Below are positions 51,092 to 60,144 of a stretch of DNA of 64,000 nucleotides, one piece after another. Position 1 is the stretch's first letter. The number at the start of each line of letters is the position of its first letter. The stretch lies in assembly GCF_000576635.1 (NCBI RefSeq), contig NZ_AVFL01000003.1, positions 62,001 to 126,000 of the forward strand. Reading direction: 5' to 3'. The notes beneath the pieces were generated by a model. That model saw only the letters and a list, made by a program, of their open reading frames with translations. It made no database searches and was not told the DNA's origin. The translations under genes were made by a program, and so were the position numbers. Source of the stretch: Skermanella stibiiresistens SB22 (GTDB taxonomy: Bacteria; Pseudomonadota; Alphaproteobacteria; Azospirillales; Azospirillaceae).

Positions 51092-52711
51092 ATGTGGCAA
51101 CAAATCTATGCCCCGCTCGGCAACATCTACCTGTCGGCGCTGGGGGCCGCGGTTCCCATCCTGTTTTTCCTCATCGCCCTGACCGTCCTGAAGCTCCAAG
51201 GACTGGTCGCGGCGGTCGTGACGCTGGTCATCTCCGCCGCGGTGTCGCTGTTCCTGTTCGGCATGCCGGCTGAGAAGATCCTGAGCGCCGCCGTCTTCGG
51301 CATCGCCAGCGGGCTCTGGCCGATCGGCTACATCGTGCTGATGGCGGTCTGGCTCTACAAGCTGGCGGTCAAGAGCGGCAAGTTCGAGGTCATCCGGGGC
51401 AGCATCGCCACCATCTCCGAGGATCAGCGTGTCCAAGTCGTGTTGATCGCGTTCTGCTTCGGCGGCTTCCTCGAGGGTGCCGCCGGTTTCGGCGTGCCCA
51501 TCGCGATCTGCGCGGCGCTGCTGGTCGAGCTTGGCTTCCGGCCGGTGAAGGCGGCCATGCTGTGCCTGCTGGCGAACGCCGCGTCCGGCGCCTATGGCGC
51601 CATCGGCATCCCGGTCCTGGTCGGCGCCCAGCAGGGAGGGGTGGACTTGGCCGACATGTCGCTGGTGATGATCGCCATCGTGCAGTTGTCCACCTTGTTC
51701 GTCCCGACCCTGCTGGTCCTGGTGCTCGACGGCTTCCGGGGAGTTCGGGAGACTTGGCCGGTCCTGGTCCTGATCGGCGGGCTGTTCAGCGGCGTCCAGT
51801 CCGTGACGCTTTACCTGCTTGGACCGGAGCTGACGGATATCGGGGCGCCGCTGGTCTCGATGGGCGCCCTCGCCCTCTTCATGCAAGTCTGGCGACCCAG
51901 GCACATCTACCGCGAGGCTGGAGCGCCGCCGATGTCGGACCGGCGCTGGCCGCTGAAACAGGTGATCGCGGCGTGGTCGCCCTTCTACATCCTGACCGGC
52001 GTCATCCTGGTCTGGAGCCTGCCGGCCTTCAAGGGCTTGTTCGCCGTAGGCGGGCCGCTGGCCGACACGGTCCTGAGGCTGGCGATCCCCCATCTGCACT
52101 TGGCGGTCCAGGAAACGCCGCCGATCGCTGCGGCCGTCCGCGACTTGCCCGCGATCTGGAGCGTGGCGCTGGTCGGCGCGCCGGGAACCGCCATCCTGAT
52201 CTCGGCCATCCTGACGACGCTGCTGTCGAGCAGGCTGTCCCTTCCCGCCGCCGGGCGGCAACTGGTCCAGACCGTGGCGGAGCTGTGGCGGCCGCTGGCC
52301 ATGATCTGCCTGATCATGGCGGTCGCCTATATCGCCAACTTCTCCGGCGCCTCCTCCAGCATCGGGCTGGGCTTGGCCGAGACCGGGCGCCTGTTCCCGC
52401 TGATCTCGCCGGTGATCGGCTGGCTTGGCGTGTTCATCACCGGCTCCGTGGTCAACAGCAACACCCTGTTCGCCCATCTGCAGTCGGTTACGGCCTCGCA
52501 GATCGGGATCAGCCAAGCGCTGCTGGTGGCGGCCAACACCAGCGGCGGCGTCATGGCGAAGCTGATCTCGCCGCAGTCGATCGCCATCGCCGCCGGCGCC
52601 GTCGGTCAGGTGGGCAACGAGTCGGCCATCATGCGGACGACGCTGACGTACAGCCTGGCGCTGCTCGCCTATGTTTGCGTCTGGACCTTCGCGCTGTCGT
52701 TCCTGCTGTGA
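51092..52711 (+). CDS. lldP: L-lactate permease LldP
   Basis: This 539-residue integral membrane protein has about 12-14 helices. It has the LctP family blocks WPIGYIVLMAVWLYKLAVKSGKFEVIRGSI, FCFGGFLEGAAGFGVPIAICAALL, LLANAASGAYGAIGIPV and SPVIGWLGVFITGSVVNSNTLFAHLQ. The C-terminal SGGVMAKLISPQSIAIAAGAVGQVGNESAIMRTT is also typical. The family imports L- or D-lactate, or glycolate, with protons. An AGGAAAG box precedes the ATG. It is monocistronic and convergent with the LVIVD gene, whose stop is two bases away. No lactate dehydrogenase gene is nearby. Confidence 0.95.
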   Translation: MWQQIYAPLGNIYLSALGAAVPILFFLIALTVLKLQGLVAAVVTLVISAAVSLFLFGMPAEKILSAAVFGIASGLWPIGYIVLMAVWLYKLAVKSGKFEVIRGSIATISEDQRVQVVLIAFCFGGFLEGAAGFGVPIAICAALLVELGFRPVKAAMLCLLANAASGAYGAIGIPVLVGAQQGGVDLADMSLVMIAIVQLSTLFVPTLLVLVLDGFRGVRETWPVLVLIGGLFSGVQSVTLYLLGPELTDIGAPLVSMGALALFMQVWRPRHIYREAGAPPMSDRRWPLKQVIAAWSPFYILTGVILVWSLPAFKGLFAVGGPLADTVLRLAIPHLHLAVQETPPIAAAVRDLPAIWSVALVGAPGTAILISAILTTLLSSRLSLPAAGRQLVQTVAELWRPLAMICLIMAVAYIANFSGASSSIGLGLAETGRLFPLISPVIGWLGVFITGSVVNSNTLFAHLQSVTASQIGISQALLVAANTSGGVMAKLISPQSIAIAAGAVGQVGNESAIMRTTLTYSLALLAYVCVWTFALSFLL

Positions 52712-52712
52712 G

Positions 52713-53996
52713 TCAGGCCGTCCGCTCCAGGATGTCGAGCCCCCGGTTCCGGTCGATCACGTAGATCAACTCGCGGTCGTCGACGAACACGTCGTTGCTC
52801 TGGGCGCAGGGTTGGCCGGGGGGCGGTTCCGGGATGAACCAGCCGGTCTCCGTCGGCGCCGTGGGGTTGGAGATGTCGAGCATGCGGAGGCCGCCGGAGA
52901 ACCAGGTGCAGTAGAGCGTGTCGCCGGTGACCCGCTCCTGGAACTGGTGCGCGCCGAAGCGGGCGCCGATGCGGGAGAACGGCGAGTCCAGCTCGCTCAG
53001 GTGGAACATGCCGATCGGCTTGATGTCGGTCCGATCCTCGACGTCGAAGAACCAGAGACCGCCGTGGAGTTGGCCGGGGGTGTGGTCGTGTTCCTCGTCC
53101 ACCGCCACCGCGATCTGGCGCCCCTTCCACTTGACGGGCACGGGAGCGATGGTGTGGGTCGGTTCGGGAAACGGCGGATGGTAGTCGTAGGCGCCGATCG
53201 TCCGCGGCTTGGTGACGTCGGAGATGTCGATCACCCGCAAGCCGGCGTACCAGACCGATGCCCATAACTCGTCGCCGAAGCGGAGCGCGTGGTGTAGGCG
53301 GTTGCGCTGGCCGGACCAGAAGGGCGTCTCGCCGCCGGCGACGTGCTGTCCGGGCATCCACCAGCGGGAGACCTCGGTGGGCTGGGCCGGATCGGCGATA
53401 TCGTAGACGACCAGGATGTTGCCGACATAGCCGTCCATCTCGGTCGAGATGTAGGCGTGACGGTCGTCCATGTCGAAGCGGTGGACGCCGACGCCGTGCG
53501 TCCTGACATAGGCGATCTCGACCGGCCGGGACTTGTCCGAGACGTCGTGGACCTTGAAGCCGCCGTCCCCATAGCCGTGCTCGAGCACGTGGCGCAGGCG
53601 CGGCAGCAGGCTTTCCGGAACCTTGAGGTCCGCCGCCACCTCGGCGTCGGTGGGAGGACGCCCAAGGCTGGCGGTCAGGGCGGCCGTGGCCTCCGCCAGC
53701 CGCGCTCCCCGGCGGAGCGCGTGGCGGTCGTTCTGCTCGACATTGGTGATCATCAGGTCGCCGACCACCCGAACCTTGTGGGTGTGGGAATCCTCGGTCG
53801 GCAGCTCGATCGACGCGGTGACGCGCGGGCGGGCCGGGTCGCGGACATCGATGATGGTGGTCCCGTGCGGCGGCTTCATGTGGCCGACATAGGCATGGCC
53901 GCCGGAGACGGTGACCTGCCCTCCGCCGGGCAGGTCGAGGTGACCCACCAGACGGAGGTTCTTGGACAAGTCCTTCGATGGGGGCATGGTCGACAT
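52713..53996 (-). CDS. LVIVD-repeat beta-propeller protein
   Basis: This 427-residue cytoplasmic protein (no signal peptide) is built from LVIVD-type blades: HAYVGHMKPPHGTTIIDVRDPARPRV, GGFKVHDVSDKSRPVEIAYV, NILVVYDIADPAQPTEV, GLRVIDISDVTKPRTIG, LWFFDVEDRTDIKP and GLRMLDISNPTAPTE. Between blades two and three, residues about 95-140 form a helical insertion resembling the sigma-70 region-3 pattern (LGRPPTDAEVAADLKVPESLL). Its start shares a base with the tctA stop (TGATG), so it is translated with the tripartite transporter. The family function is unknown; a scaffold or sensor for the transported substrate is a guess. Confidence 0.8.
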   Translation of the reverse strand: MSTMPPSKDLSKNLRLVGHLDLPGGGQVTVSGGHAYVGHMKPPHGTTIIDVRDPARPRVTASIELPTEDSHTHKVRVVGDLMITNVEQNDRHALRRGARLAEATAALTASLGRPPTDAEVAADLKVPESLLPRLRHVLEHGYGDGGFKVHDVSDKSRPVEIAYVRTHGVGVHRFDMDDRHAYISTEMDGYVGNILVVYDIADPAQPTEVSRWWMPGQHVAGGETPFWSGQRNRLHHALRFGDELWASVWYAGLRVIDISDVTKPRTIGAYDYHPPFPEPTHTIAPVPVKWKGRQIAVAVDEEHDHTPGQLHGGLWFFDVEDRTDIKPIGMFHLSELDSPFSRIGARFGAHQFQERVTGDTLYCTWFSGGLRMLDISNPTAPTETGWFIPEPPPGQPCAQSNDVFVDDRELIYVIDRNRGLDILERTA

Positions 53997-55543
53997 CAGG
54001 CTTGGTCTCCGGTCAGTGCGGCGGGCGCCCGGTCCTGGAGGTTCCTTTGCTGGCGCTCCTGCTGCTTGCCCCGCAGCCAAGGCAGCACCACCGAGAGCAC
54101 GACGAAGCCCCACAGCACGTTCGCGGTGGTCGATGAGAACAGGATGGTCAGGTCGCCCTGCCCGATCCGCAGCGAGCGCAGCAGGTACTGCTCGAACAGC
54201 GGCCCCAGGATGATGCCGATCAGGATCGCGGTGACGTGGTAGTTGGTCTTGCGGGCGATGTAGCCGATCACGCCGAACACCAGCGCCAGTCCCATGTCGA
54301 AGACGTATTCGCGGTTGGCGAAGGCGCCGACGATGGTCAGCGACAGGATCAGCGGTACCAGGATCCTGGTCGGGATCAGCACCACCTGGCTCATGTAGCG
54401 GGCGAGCGGCAGGATGGTGAAGATCATGACGATGTAGGACAGCGTCATCGAGAAGAAGATGCCGTACGCGATGTTGGGTGATTCGATGAACAGCCGGGGG
54501 CCGAGGACGATGCCGTGGTATTGCAGCACGACCATCATGACGGCGGCGGTGCTGCCGCCCGGCACGCCGATCGCCATCAGCGGCACCAGCGTGCCCGAGG
54601 TGACACCGTTGTTGGCCGATTCCGGAGCCACCACGCCGGGGGCGAAGCCCTTGCCGAATTCGTCGGGTGTCTTGGAGAACATCCGCGCCTGCTGGTAGGC
54701 CACGAACGACGCGATGCTGGCGCCGGCGCCGGGCACCACGCCGATCACCAGACCAACGAAGCTGGTCCAGATCGTCAGCCACCAGTATTTGAGGCTGAGC
54801 CGCAGGCCATCGAGGGTGTCGGCCCACTGCGCCTTGGTGTCGACGACCGACGAGCGCGGCACGACGGTGGAGCGCTCCATCATGCTGAAGGCCTCGGAGA
54901 TCGCGAACAAGCCAATCAGGGCCGGCACCAGCGGCACGCCGTCGTACAGTTCCAGGAAGCCGAAGGCGGCCCGCGGCGTGCCGTAGATGTGGTCGGTGCC
55001 GATCGCTCCGATCATCAGGCCGAAGAACCCCGCGATGATGCCCTTGAGCGGATCGTCGGCGGCGATCGCCGCGATCAGCACGAGGCCGAAGACCATCACC
55101 GCGACCATCTCGACGCTGCGCAGATAGAGGCCGAGTTGGGCGAGGTACGGCAGCAGGGCGACGGTCGCGAGGCTGGTGACCAGGCCGCCGACGGTGCTCG
55201 CCACGAAACACAGGACGAGCGCCTGCTGGGCCTTGCCCTTCAGCGTCATCTGGTAGCCGTCCAGCGTGGTCGCCGCGGCGCCCCCCGTGCCCGGCATGTT
55301 GACCAGGATCGCGGGGATGCCGCCGCCGAGATGGGTGGCGCAGTAGAGCGACACCATGAAGGCCAGCGCCACGTTGATGTCCATCGTGAGCGTCAGCGGC
55401 AGCAGGATGATCAGCGTGTTCTGGGCGCTGAAGCCGGGAATGGCGCCGACCACGATGCCGAGCAGCACGGCGGGCACCACGATCCAGATCAGCATCAGGC
55501 TGTCGGTGAAGAGCGATAGGAAGAGGGCGCTATCCCAACCCAT
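53996..55543 (-). CDS. tctA: Tripartite tricarboxylate transporter, large membrane subunit TctA
   Basis: This 515-residue TctA protein has about 11-12 helices. The family core motifs include VVGAIPGFSAQNTLIILLPLT, HLGGGIPAILVNMPGTGGAAATTLDGYQM, VGVVPGAGASIASFVAY, KGFAPGVVAPESANNGVTSGTLVPLMAIGVPGGSTAAVMM and KTNYHVTAILIGIILGPLFEQYL. It forms the channel for a carboxylate bound by TctC. The ATG at 55,543 precedes the first helix; the longer in-frame reading to 55,819 is out of context. It lies two bases after tctB. Confidence 0.95.
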   Translation of the reverse strand: MGWDSALFLSLFTDSLMLIWIVVPAVLLGIVVGAIPGFSAQNTLIILLPLTLTMDINVALAFMVSLYCATHLGGGIPAILVNMPGTGGAAATTLDGYQMTLKGKAQQALVLCFVASTVGGLVTSLATVALLPYLAQLGLYLRSVEMVAVMVFGLVLIAAIAADDPLKGIIAGFFGLMIGAIGTDHIYGTPRAAFGFLELYDGVPLVPALIGLFAISEAFSMMERSTVVPRSSVVDTKAQWADTLDGLRLSLKYWWLTIWTSFVGLVIGVVPGAGASIASFVAYQQARMFSKTPDEFGKGFAPGVVAPESANNGVTSGTLVPLMAIGVPGGSTAAVMMVVLQYHGIVLGPRLFIESPNIAYGIFFSMTLSYIVMIFTILPLARYMSQVVLIPTRILVPLILSLTIVGAFANREYVFDMGLALVFGVIGYIARKTNYHVTAILIGIILGPLFEQYLLRSLRIGQGDLTILFSSTTANVLWGFVVLSVVLPWLRGKQQERQQRNLQDRAPAALTGDQA

Positions 55544-55545
55544 GG

Positions 55546-56073
55546 TCAGAGCCCCCCGCCGAACAGCGGAGCCAAGCCGTTCTCGATCGGCCCGGCCGGA
55601 AAACGCGCTCCCAGCGTCACGATGAAGAGGAGATAGACCGTGGTGGAAACCCCGAGCGCCACGCCAAGCAGCGTCGATGGCGCCCGCACCCCGAGGATCC
55701 ACATGGCGGCCAACATCACCGCGAACAGTCCCAGCGTCGTCCCGAGCCAGGGTATGGTGATGACGAACACGATCAGGGTGGCGATCAGCATGAGGCGCTG
55801 GGCCTGCGCCGGTGTCCATCGGCCGAGATCGCCGAATCCCAGACTGCCCGTGCTCCTGCGGAGTTGGATGACGACGCGGGCGACCTGGATCGCGATCAGG
55901 GTCAGGAGGGTGACGCCGACGACGGTCCCATTGGCCCTGGCTTCCCAGACCAGATTGGATGAGGTGATCAGGTAATAGAGGGTGAAGCCGGTCGCCAGGA
56001 CCGGGATGATCAGGTCGGCGCCCAACCGCGCGTTCCGGCGTTCTCGCAACGCCCGGGATGCGTCTTCGCTCAT
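55546..56073 (-). CDS. tctB: Tripartite tricarboxylate transporter, small membrane subunit TctB
   Basis: This 175-residue protein has four hydrophobic helices (LIIPVLATGFTLYYLI, VVGVTLLTLIAIQVARVVI, LMLIATLIVFVITIPWLGTTLGLFAVMLAAMWILG, VALGVSTTVYLLFIVTLGARFP) and a charged N-terminus. This matches TctB in size and topology. It lies between tctC and tctA. It stabilises the complex and may contact TctC. Confidence 0.9.
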   Translation of the reverse strand: MSEDASRALRERRNARLGADLIIPVLATGFTLYYLITSSNLVWEARANGTVVGVTLLTLIAIQVARVVIQLRRSTGSLGFGDLGRWTPAQAQRLMLIATLIVFVITIPWLGTTLGLFAVMLAAMWILGVRAPSTLLGVALGVSTTVYLLFIVTLGARFPAGPIENGLAPLFGGGL

Positions 56074-56097
56074 GGTGTCGCTCCCTATCTCATCGAA

Positions 56098-57123
56098 TTA
56101 CCGTTGCGCGCTGAGCACCGGTTCGTAGCGCTTGGCCAGTTCGACCATGGCGTTGGCGTAGTCGGTGCAAACCTGACGATCGCCGAACTTGAGGGATTCG
56201 ACCGGTGCGCCCGTCTTGACGAAGCCGTCGCGGAACTCGGCCGAGGCGTGGGCCTGCTCCGCCGTGCTTTGCAGCAGGGCGAAGTTCTCGGGATGGGCGT
56301 CGGCCCATTTGGCGTGGATGGCCCAGGCGCGCGAGGAATAGAGGTCGGGGATCGACGAGCCGAAGGCGGAATTGATGGTGGGCGCGTTCTCGGTGATGCC
56401 CGCGAAGATGTTCTCCTTGTTGAAGACGCCCAGCACCTTGAACTGGCTGGTCAGGGAGAGCACGCCGGTGATGGGCAGGGCTCCGATATCGGCCTCGCCG
56501 TTCATCACGGCGACATAGGTGGGGTTGCCGCCGCCATAGGGGATCAGGTTGTAGCTGGAGCCGGTGGCCTCGCCCAGCGCCAGCATCCCGATCGACGCCG
56601 GATGCGGGATGCGGCTGACCGCGACGTTGAGGGGCTTCTTCTTGGCCGCCTCGACGACCGACTTGATGTCCTTGTAGGGGCTGTCGTTGCGGACGAAGAC
56701 GCAGCTGTCGTCGATATCGGTCCGGCCGAAATAGATGAAGTCCTCGGGGAAGCGGTAGTTGGGCTTCTGGACGGCGTACATGATCATCTCAGGGCCCATG
56801 TTGCCGAACAGCAGGTTGTGCCCGTCCGCCTCGCGCTGCTTGACGAACAGCTCGTAGCCGATCTGACCGGCGGCGCCGGGATGGAAGGTGTATTCGAACT
56901 GGCGCTTGAGCAGCTTGGACCAAGCGTCGTCGAAGGCGCGGGCCAGCCGTTCCGCCCCGCCGCCCTGCCCCGTCGGGATGATCACGCGGAAGTTCCGCTC
57001 CGGATATGTCCCCTGCGCGAAGGCTCGCGAGACCGGCAGGGCGGCCATCATCCCGGCGGCGGCCAGACCGCCGCAGAACGCGCGGCGGGTGACGAGCGGC
57101 GACTGTGTCGGCGAATAGGTCAT
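56098..57123 (-). CDS. tctC: Tripartite tricarboxylate transporter solute-binding protein TctC
   Basis: This 341-residue periplasmic binding protein has a Tat leader (VTRRAFCGGLAAAGMM) cleaved after AFA. The TctC/BugD fold shows FRVIIPTGQGGGAERLARAF, HPGAAGQIGYELF, HNLLFGNMGPEM and YGGGNPTYVAVMNGEADIGALPI. The ligand is usually a carboxylate bound by a conserved water network; the exact acid cannot be named. The ATG at 57,123 has a GGGAGG box; in-frame starts at 57,138 and 57,153 would only lengthen the leader. It heads the Tct genes after the alpha/beta hydrolase. Confidence 0.93.
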   Translation of the reverse strand: MTYSPTQSPLVTRRAFCGGLAAAGMMAALPVSRAFAQGTYPERNFRVIIPTGQGGGAERLARAFDDAWSKLLKRQFEYTFHPGAAGQIGYELFVKQREADGHNLLFGNMGPEMIMYAVQKPNYRFPEDFIYFGRTDIDDSCVFVRNDSPYKDIKSVVEAAKKKPLNVAVSRIPHPASIGMLALGEATGSSYNLIPYGGGNPTYVAVMNGEADIGALPITGVLSLTSQFKVLGVFNKENIFAGITENAPTINSAFGSSIPDLYSSRAWAIHAKWADAHPENFALLQSTAEQAHASAEFRDGFVKTGAPVESLKFGDRQVCTDYANAMVELAKRYEPVLSAQR

Positions 57124-57216
57124 TGAGGTCCCTCCCATTTTTTGTTGGTTCACCCGCCGGTCTTTCGCCGCGGGGTTCGCACGGGGTCAGCCTTGGGCTG
57201 TCCAGCCTATGGCTGG

Positions 57217-58137
57217 TCAGCCGAGATAGACGGGTTCCGGCTGCTCGAAGAACGAGATCAGGATGTGGTGGACCAGCGCGTGGTTCTTCTGCTGGAAGCT
57301 GGCGTGGGCGATGCCCGGCATCACCGCGAAATGCTTGTCCGAATTTGGCAGGGCCGCGAAGAACTTGAGCAGGTCGTCCATCCCGGCGATGCCGTCGTAC
57401 TCGCCGCGCATGACGATGGTCGGCATCGTGATGCGCTCCGGGTTCACCAGCGGCAGGTTCTCGCACATGTCGATGTAGGTGCCGTTCGGCATCGAGTCAT
57501 CGAGCGCCAGGATCGCGTCGGCGAAGGCGTCGACGGTCTTCTCGTCGGCGGTGCCGGGATGGTCGCGGCTGAAGATCGAGTGGACGAAGGCGCGGTCGAT
57601 CGGCCGGCGCCTCATCTCCTTGAACTGGGGCAGCTTCTTCCGGCGGTCGGCCAGCGTCGGGCTTCCCTCCCCCGTCCAGACCATGGCGTCGAGAGCCAGG
57701 CGGGCGACCCTCTCCGGATGCCGTTCCGCGAACAGGGCGGCCCGCAGGGCTCCGGACGATATGCCGTAGACCAGCAGGGGACCGGCGCCGCGGGTCTCCT
57801 GGATATAGGCGGAGGCGGCCGCCAGATCGTCGGCGCCGTCCGATATGTTGGCCGTGACGTTTCGCGACTTCTCGGAGCGGCCATAGCCCTCCATGTCGAC
57901 GCACCAGGTGTCGAACCCGCGCCGGCTGAACACGTCCATCACCGAGCTGTCATCGCGGCCCGGCACCTGGAGGTCGAAGGTCGGTGTCGACGCCATTGAT
58001 GAGCCATGGACGAAAAGGATCGTCCCGCGCTTCGGCGTTCCGCCGACCGCTGGCTTTTCCCATAGGAACAGCCGCGCGTCGCCCTTATTGGTCCAATGTT
58101 CGGTGCCGGTGGGAGTGTTCTGGTTGCCTTGGCCCAT
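57217..58137 (-). CDS. Alpha/beta hydrolase
   Basis: This 306-residue serine hydrolase has an oxyanion strand GTILFVHGSSM and a nucleophile elbow GISSG (G-x-S-x-G) near residue 135. The acid lies in MRGEYDGIAG and the His in MPGIAHASF. It has no signal peptide. It precedes tctCBA with 93 bp and shares the strand, so it may be the first enzyme acting on an ester or dienelactone-type compound brought in by the transporter. A GGAGGAG box lies upstream of the ATG at 58,137. Upstream is a 167 bp gap with an inverted repeat and tandem repeats. Confidence 0.85.
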   Translation of the reverse strand: MGQGNQNTPTGTEHWTNKGDARLFLWEKPAVGGTPKRGTILFVHGSSMASTPTFDLQVPGRDDSSVMDVFSRRGFDTWCVDMEGYGRSEKSRNVTANISDGADDLAAASAYIQETRGAGPLLVYGISSGALRAALFAERHPERVARLALDAMVWTGEGSPTLADRRKKLPQFKEMRRRPIDRAFVHSIFSRDHPGTADEKTVDAFADAILALDDSMPNGTYIDMCENLPLVNPERITMPTIVMRGEYDGIAGMDDLLKFFAALPNSDKHFAVMPGIAHASFQQKNHALVHHILISFFEQPEPVYLG

Positions 58138-58263
58138 GGTGATTTCTCCTCCCCTTGGGTACGCCAATTTCTAACCAATTTTCTATAGGTTCACATTGGG
58201 CGGCAGCTGCCCACCGTTGTCAAGCCCATGTTTCCTCAAGCATGTTGATTGCTGCGCAGCGGA

Positions 58264-58282
58264 AACCAATTTCAGATTGGTT
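58264..58282. promoter_or_regulatory. Candidate operator, AACCAAT-5-ATTGGTT
   Basis: This is a perfect 7+7 inverted repeat with a 5 bp spacer. A related half-site is repeated in tandem at 58,167-58,183 (CCAATTTCTAACCAATTT). Both lie in the gap between the aldo/keto reductase and the alpha/beta hydrolase-tct operon. It may be bound by the FadR-type regulator at 60,145, but this is a position-based guess. No T-run follows, so it is not a terminator. Confidence 0.4.
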
Positions 58283-58304
58283 GGACCGCCGGCCGAGCCT
58301 CGGG

Positions 58305-59291
58305 TCAGATGCCGAGCTTGCGGAGCTGGCCTTCGGGATAGCGGGGGCCGGAGGCGGCGCCGGGTGGGAACGCGGTGTCCAAGGCGTCGAGATCGGATTT
58401 GGCGAGACGGATCGCCGTCGCCGCCACGTTCTGCTCCAACCAGGAGCGGCGCTTGGTTCCGGGGATGGGCACGATGTCGGCTCCTCGGGAGAGCACCCAG
58501 GCGAGCGCCACCTGCGCTGGCGTCCGGCCGAGCCGGTGCGCCATCTGGTCCAGCGTGTCCAGCAGGTCGAGGTTGCGTTCGAAGTTGCCTTCCTGGAAAC
58601 GCGGATGCGCGTGGCGGCGGTCGCTGGCGATCAGGTCGTCGCGCTTTCGGAACATCCCGGTCAGGAAGCCGCGGCCGAGCGGGCTGTAAGGGACCAGGCC
58701 GATGCCAAGCTCGCGGAGAACCGGCAGGATCCTGTCCTCGGCGTCCCGGCTCCACAGGGAATATTCCATCTGGACCGCCGAGAGCGGATGGGTGGCGTGG
58801 GCGCGGCGGATGGTATCCGGACCGGCCTCGCACAGCCCGATGAAGCGGACCTTGCCCGCCTCGACCAGCCGCGCCATGGCGCCCACCGTCTCGGCGATCG
58901 GAACGTCGGGATCGACGCGGTGCTGGTACAGGAGGTCGATGACATCCGTCCCCAGCCGCGCGAGGCTGGCGTCGCAGGCCTTGAGGACATGCTCGGGCTT
59001 GCCGTTGACCCTGCCCCGCTCGCCGTTGGGTCCCCGGATGTTGCCGAACTTGGTCGCCAGCACCAGACCGTCGCGCTGGCCCTTGATCGCGCCAGCGATC
59101 AGCTGTTCGTTGCGGCCATCGGCGTAGGCGTCGGAGGTGTCGAGGAAGGTGACGCCAAGCTCGATGGCGCGGTGGATTGTGGCGGTGGATTCCACGTCGT
59201 CGGGGATACCGTAGTCGCCGGTCATGCCCGAACAGCCGAGGCCGATGGTGGAAACGACCAAGCCGGCGCTTCCAAGGTTGCGGCGCTGCAT
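58305..59291 (-). CDS. Aldo/keto reductase (copy 1)
   Basis: This 328-residue TIM-barrel oxidoreductase has an AKR tetrad: Asp/Tyr in [16 protein letters not shown], Lys in [11 protein letters not shown] and His in [11 protein letters not shown]. It also has the NADPH-binding [13 protein letters not shown] block near the C-terminus. It belongs to the YajO/YhdN-like AKR group by arrangement. It is 46 bp downstream of the TauE/SafE permease. A second AKR (62,956-63,999) lies in the divergent operon. Confidence 0.9.
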   Translation of the reverse strand: MQRRNLGSAGLVVSTIGLGCSGMTGDYGIPDDVESTATIHRAIELGVTFLDTSDAYADGRNEQLIAGAIKGQRDGLVLATKFGNIRGPNGERGRVNGKPEHVLKACDASLARLGTDVIDLLYQHRVDPDVPIAETVGAMARLVEAGKVRFIGLCEAGPDTIRRAHATHPLSAVQMEYSLWSRDAEDRILPVLRELGIGLVPYSPLGRGFLTGMFRKRDDLIASDRRHAHPRFQEGNFERNLDLLDTLDQMAHRLGRTPAQVALAWVLSRGADIVPIPGTKRRSWLEQNVAATAIRLAKSDLDALDTAFPPGAASGPRYPEGQLRKLGI

Positions 59292-59336
59292 TCTCCGTCC
59301 CTCCCGATGCTGTTTTTGGTTGTTTGACGTCTTGGT

Positions 59337-60083
59337 TCAGTCTCCCGCGTAGGCCACGATGCCTTGCAGGAGGTAGACGAGGCCGACGCCCAGCACGATA
59401 CGTTGGGTCCAGTCGCGGAACTGAACGTCGGTCAGCCGTTCCAGGGTCGCCCGGCTGAGGCTGGTTCCCGCCATCGCCAGGACGACGGAGATCACCAGCA
59501 CCGGCCAGCCAAGTTCGGCGCCGCCGTCACCGATGATCCGGCCGAAATAGACCAGCTTCAGCAGGTGGGTCGCGACTTGGCAGGCGGCCTTGGTCGCGAC
59601 CACCGCCCGGCGGTCGAGCGGGCAGCGCACGAAGAAGACGTCGAGCAGTGGACCGGACACGCCGGACAACAGTTGGAAGGCCGTTCCGATGAAACCGCAC
59701 AGTTCGGCGCCGCCGAAGCGGTCGGCGCGGGGCGCCAGACGCTCGGGCACCATCCAGGCGAGGAAGGGCGTCAATCCCAGCACCAAAAGCACGAGCGCCG
59801 GATCCGGCACGAAGCGCACTAGGGTGAACGCGCCGAAGGCGAGCGCCGATCCGATCAGGTAGCGCAGCAGGATCCGCCACACCACGTAGCCGCGCCACAG
59901 GTAGGCCCGCCAGCCATTGGAGGCCGTCTGCGTGACGCCGTGCAGCACCATGGCCGCCGGGACGGGCAGTAGGAGCAGCAGCGCTCCCATGTAGATCATG
60001 CCGCCGGCCATGCCGAAGATGCCGGACAGGAAGGAGGTCGCCAGCACGATCACCGCGATGATCACGACCGCCCCGGCGCTCAT
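59337..60083 (-). CDS. TauE/SafE family sulfite/organosulfonate exporter-like permease
   Basis: This 248-residue protein has seven to eight helices and the family's repeated FGMAGGMIYMGALLLL and FGGAELCGFIGTAFQLLSGVSGPLLDVFFV segments. TauE/SafE proteins export sulfite, sulfoacetate or other small anions, and occasionally import carboxylates; the substrate here is unknown. The start at 60,083 lies at the first helix; an ATG at 60,137 would add 18 charged residues. It is 61 bp after the regulator gene and 45 bp before the aldo/keto reductase. Confidence 0.85.
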   Translation of the reverse strand: MSAGAVVIIAVIVLATSFLSGIFGMAGGMIYMGALLLLLPVPAAMVLHGVTQTASNGWRAYLWRGYVVWRILLRYLIGSALAFGAFTLVRFVPDPALVLLVLGLTPFLAWMVPERLAPRADRFGGAELCGFIGTAFQLLSGVSGPLLDVFFVRCPLDRRAVVATKAACQVATHLLKLVYFGRIIGDGGAELGWPVLVISVVLAMAGTSLSRATLERLTDVQFRDWTQRIVLGVGLVYLLQGIVAYAGD

Positions 60084-60144
60084 CGCGGGGGCGTCCCGGA
60101 TGGCGCCCTGGCCGTCACGGCGCCAATCCCAGGCCAACCGCCCA

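Noticed and set aside
52713-55211. An 832-codon minus-strand frame joining the LVIVD gene with upstream sequence
   Set aside because: The upstream half is out of frame with TctA, which has all TctA motifs in the other frame; the LVIVD protein starts at 53,996.
58264-58282. AACCAAT-N5-ATTGGTT as a terminator for the aldo/keto reductase gene
   Set aside because: The stem is short, AT-rich and not followed by a T-run; it fits better as an operator.
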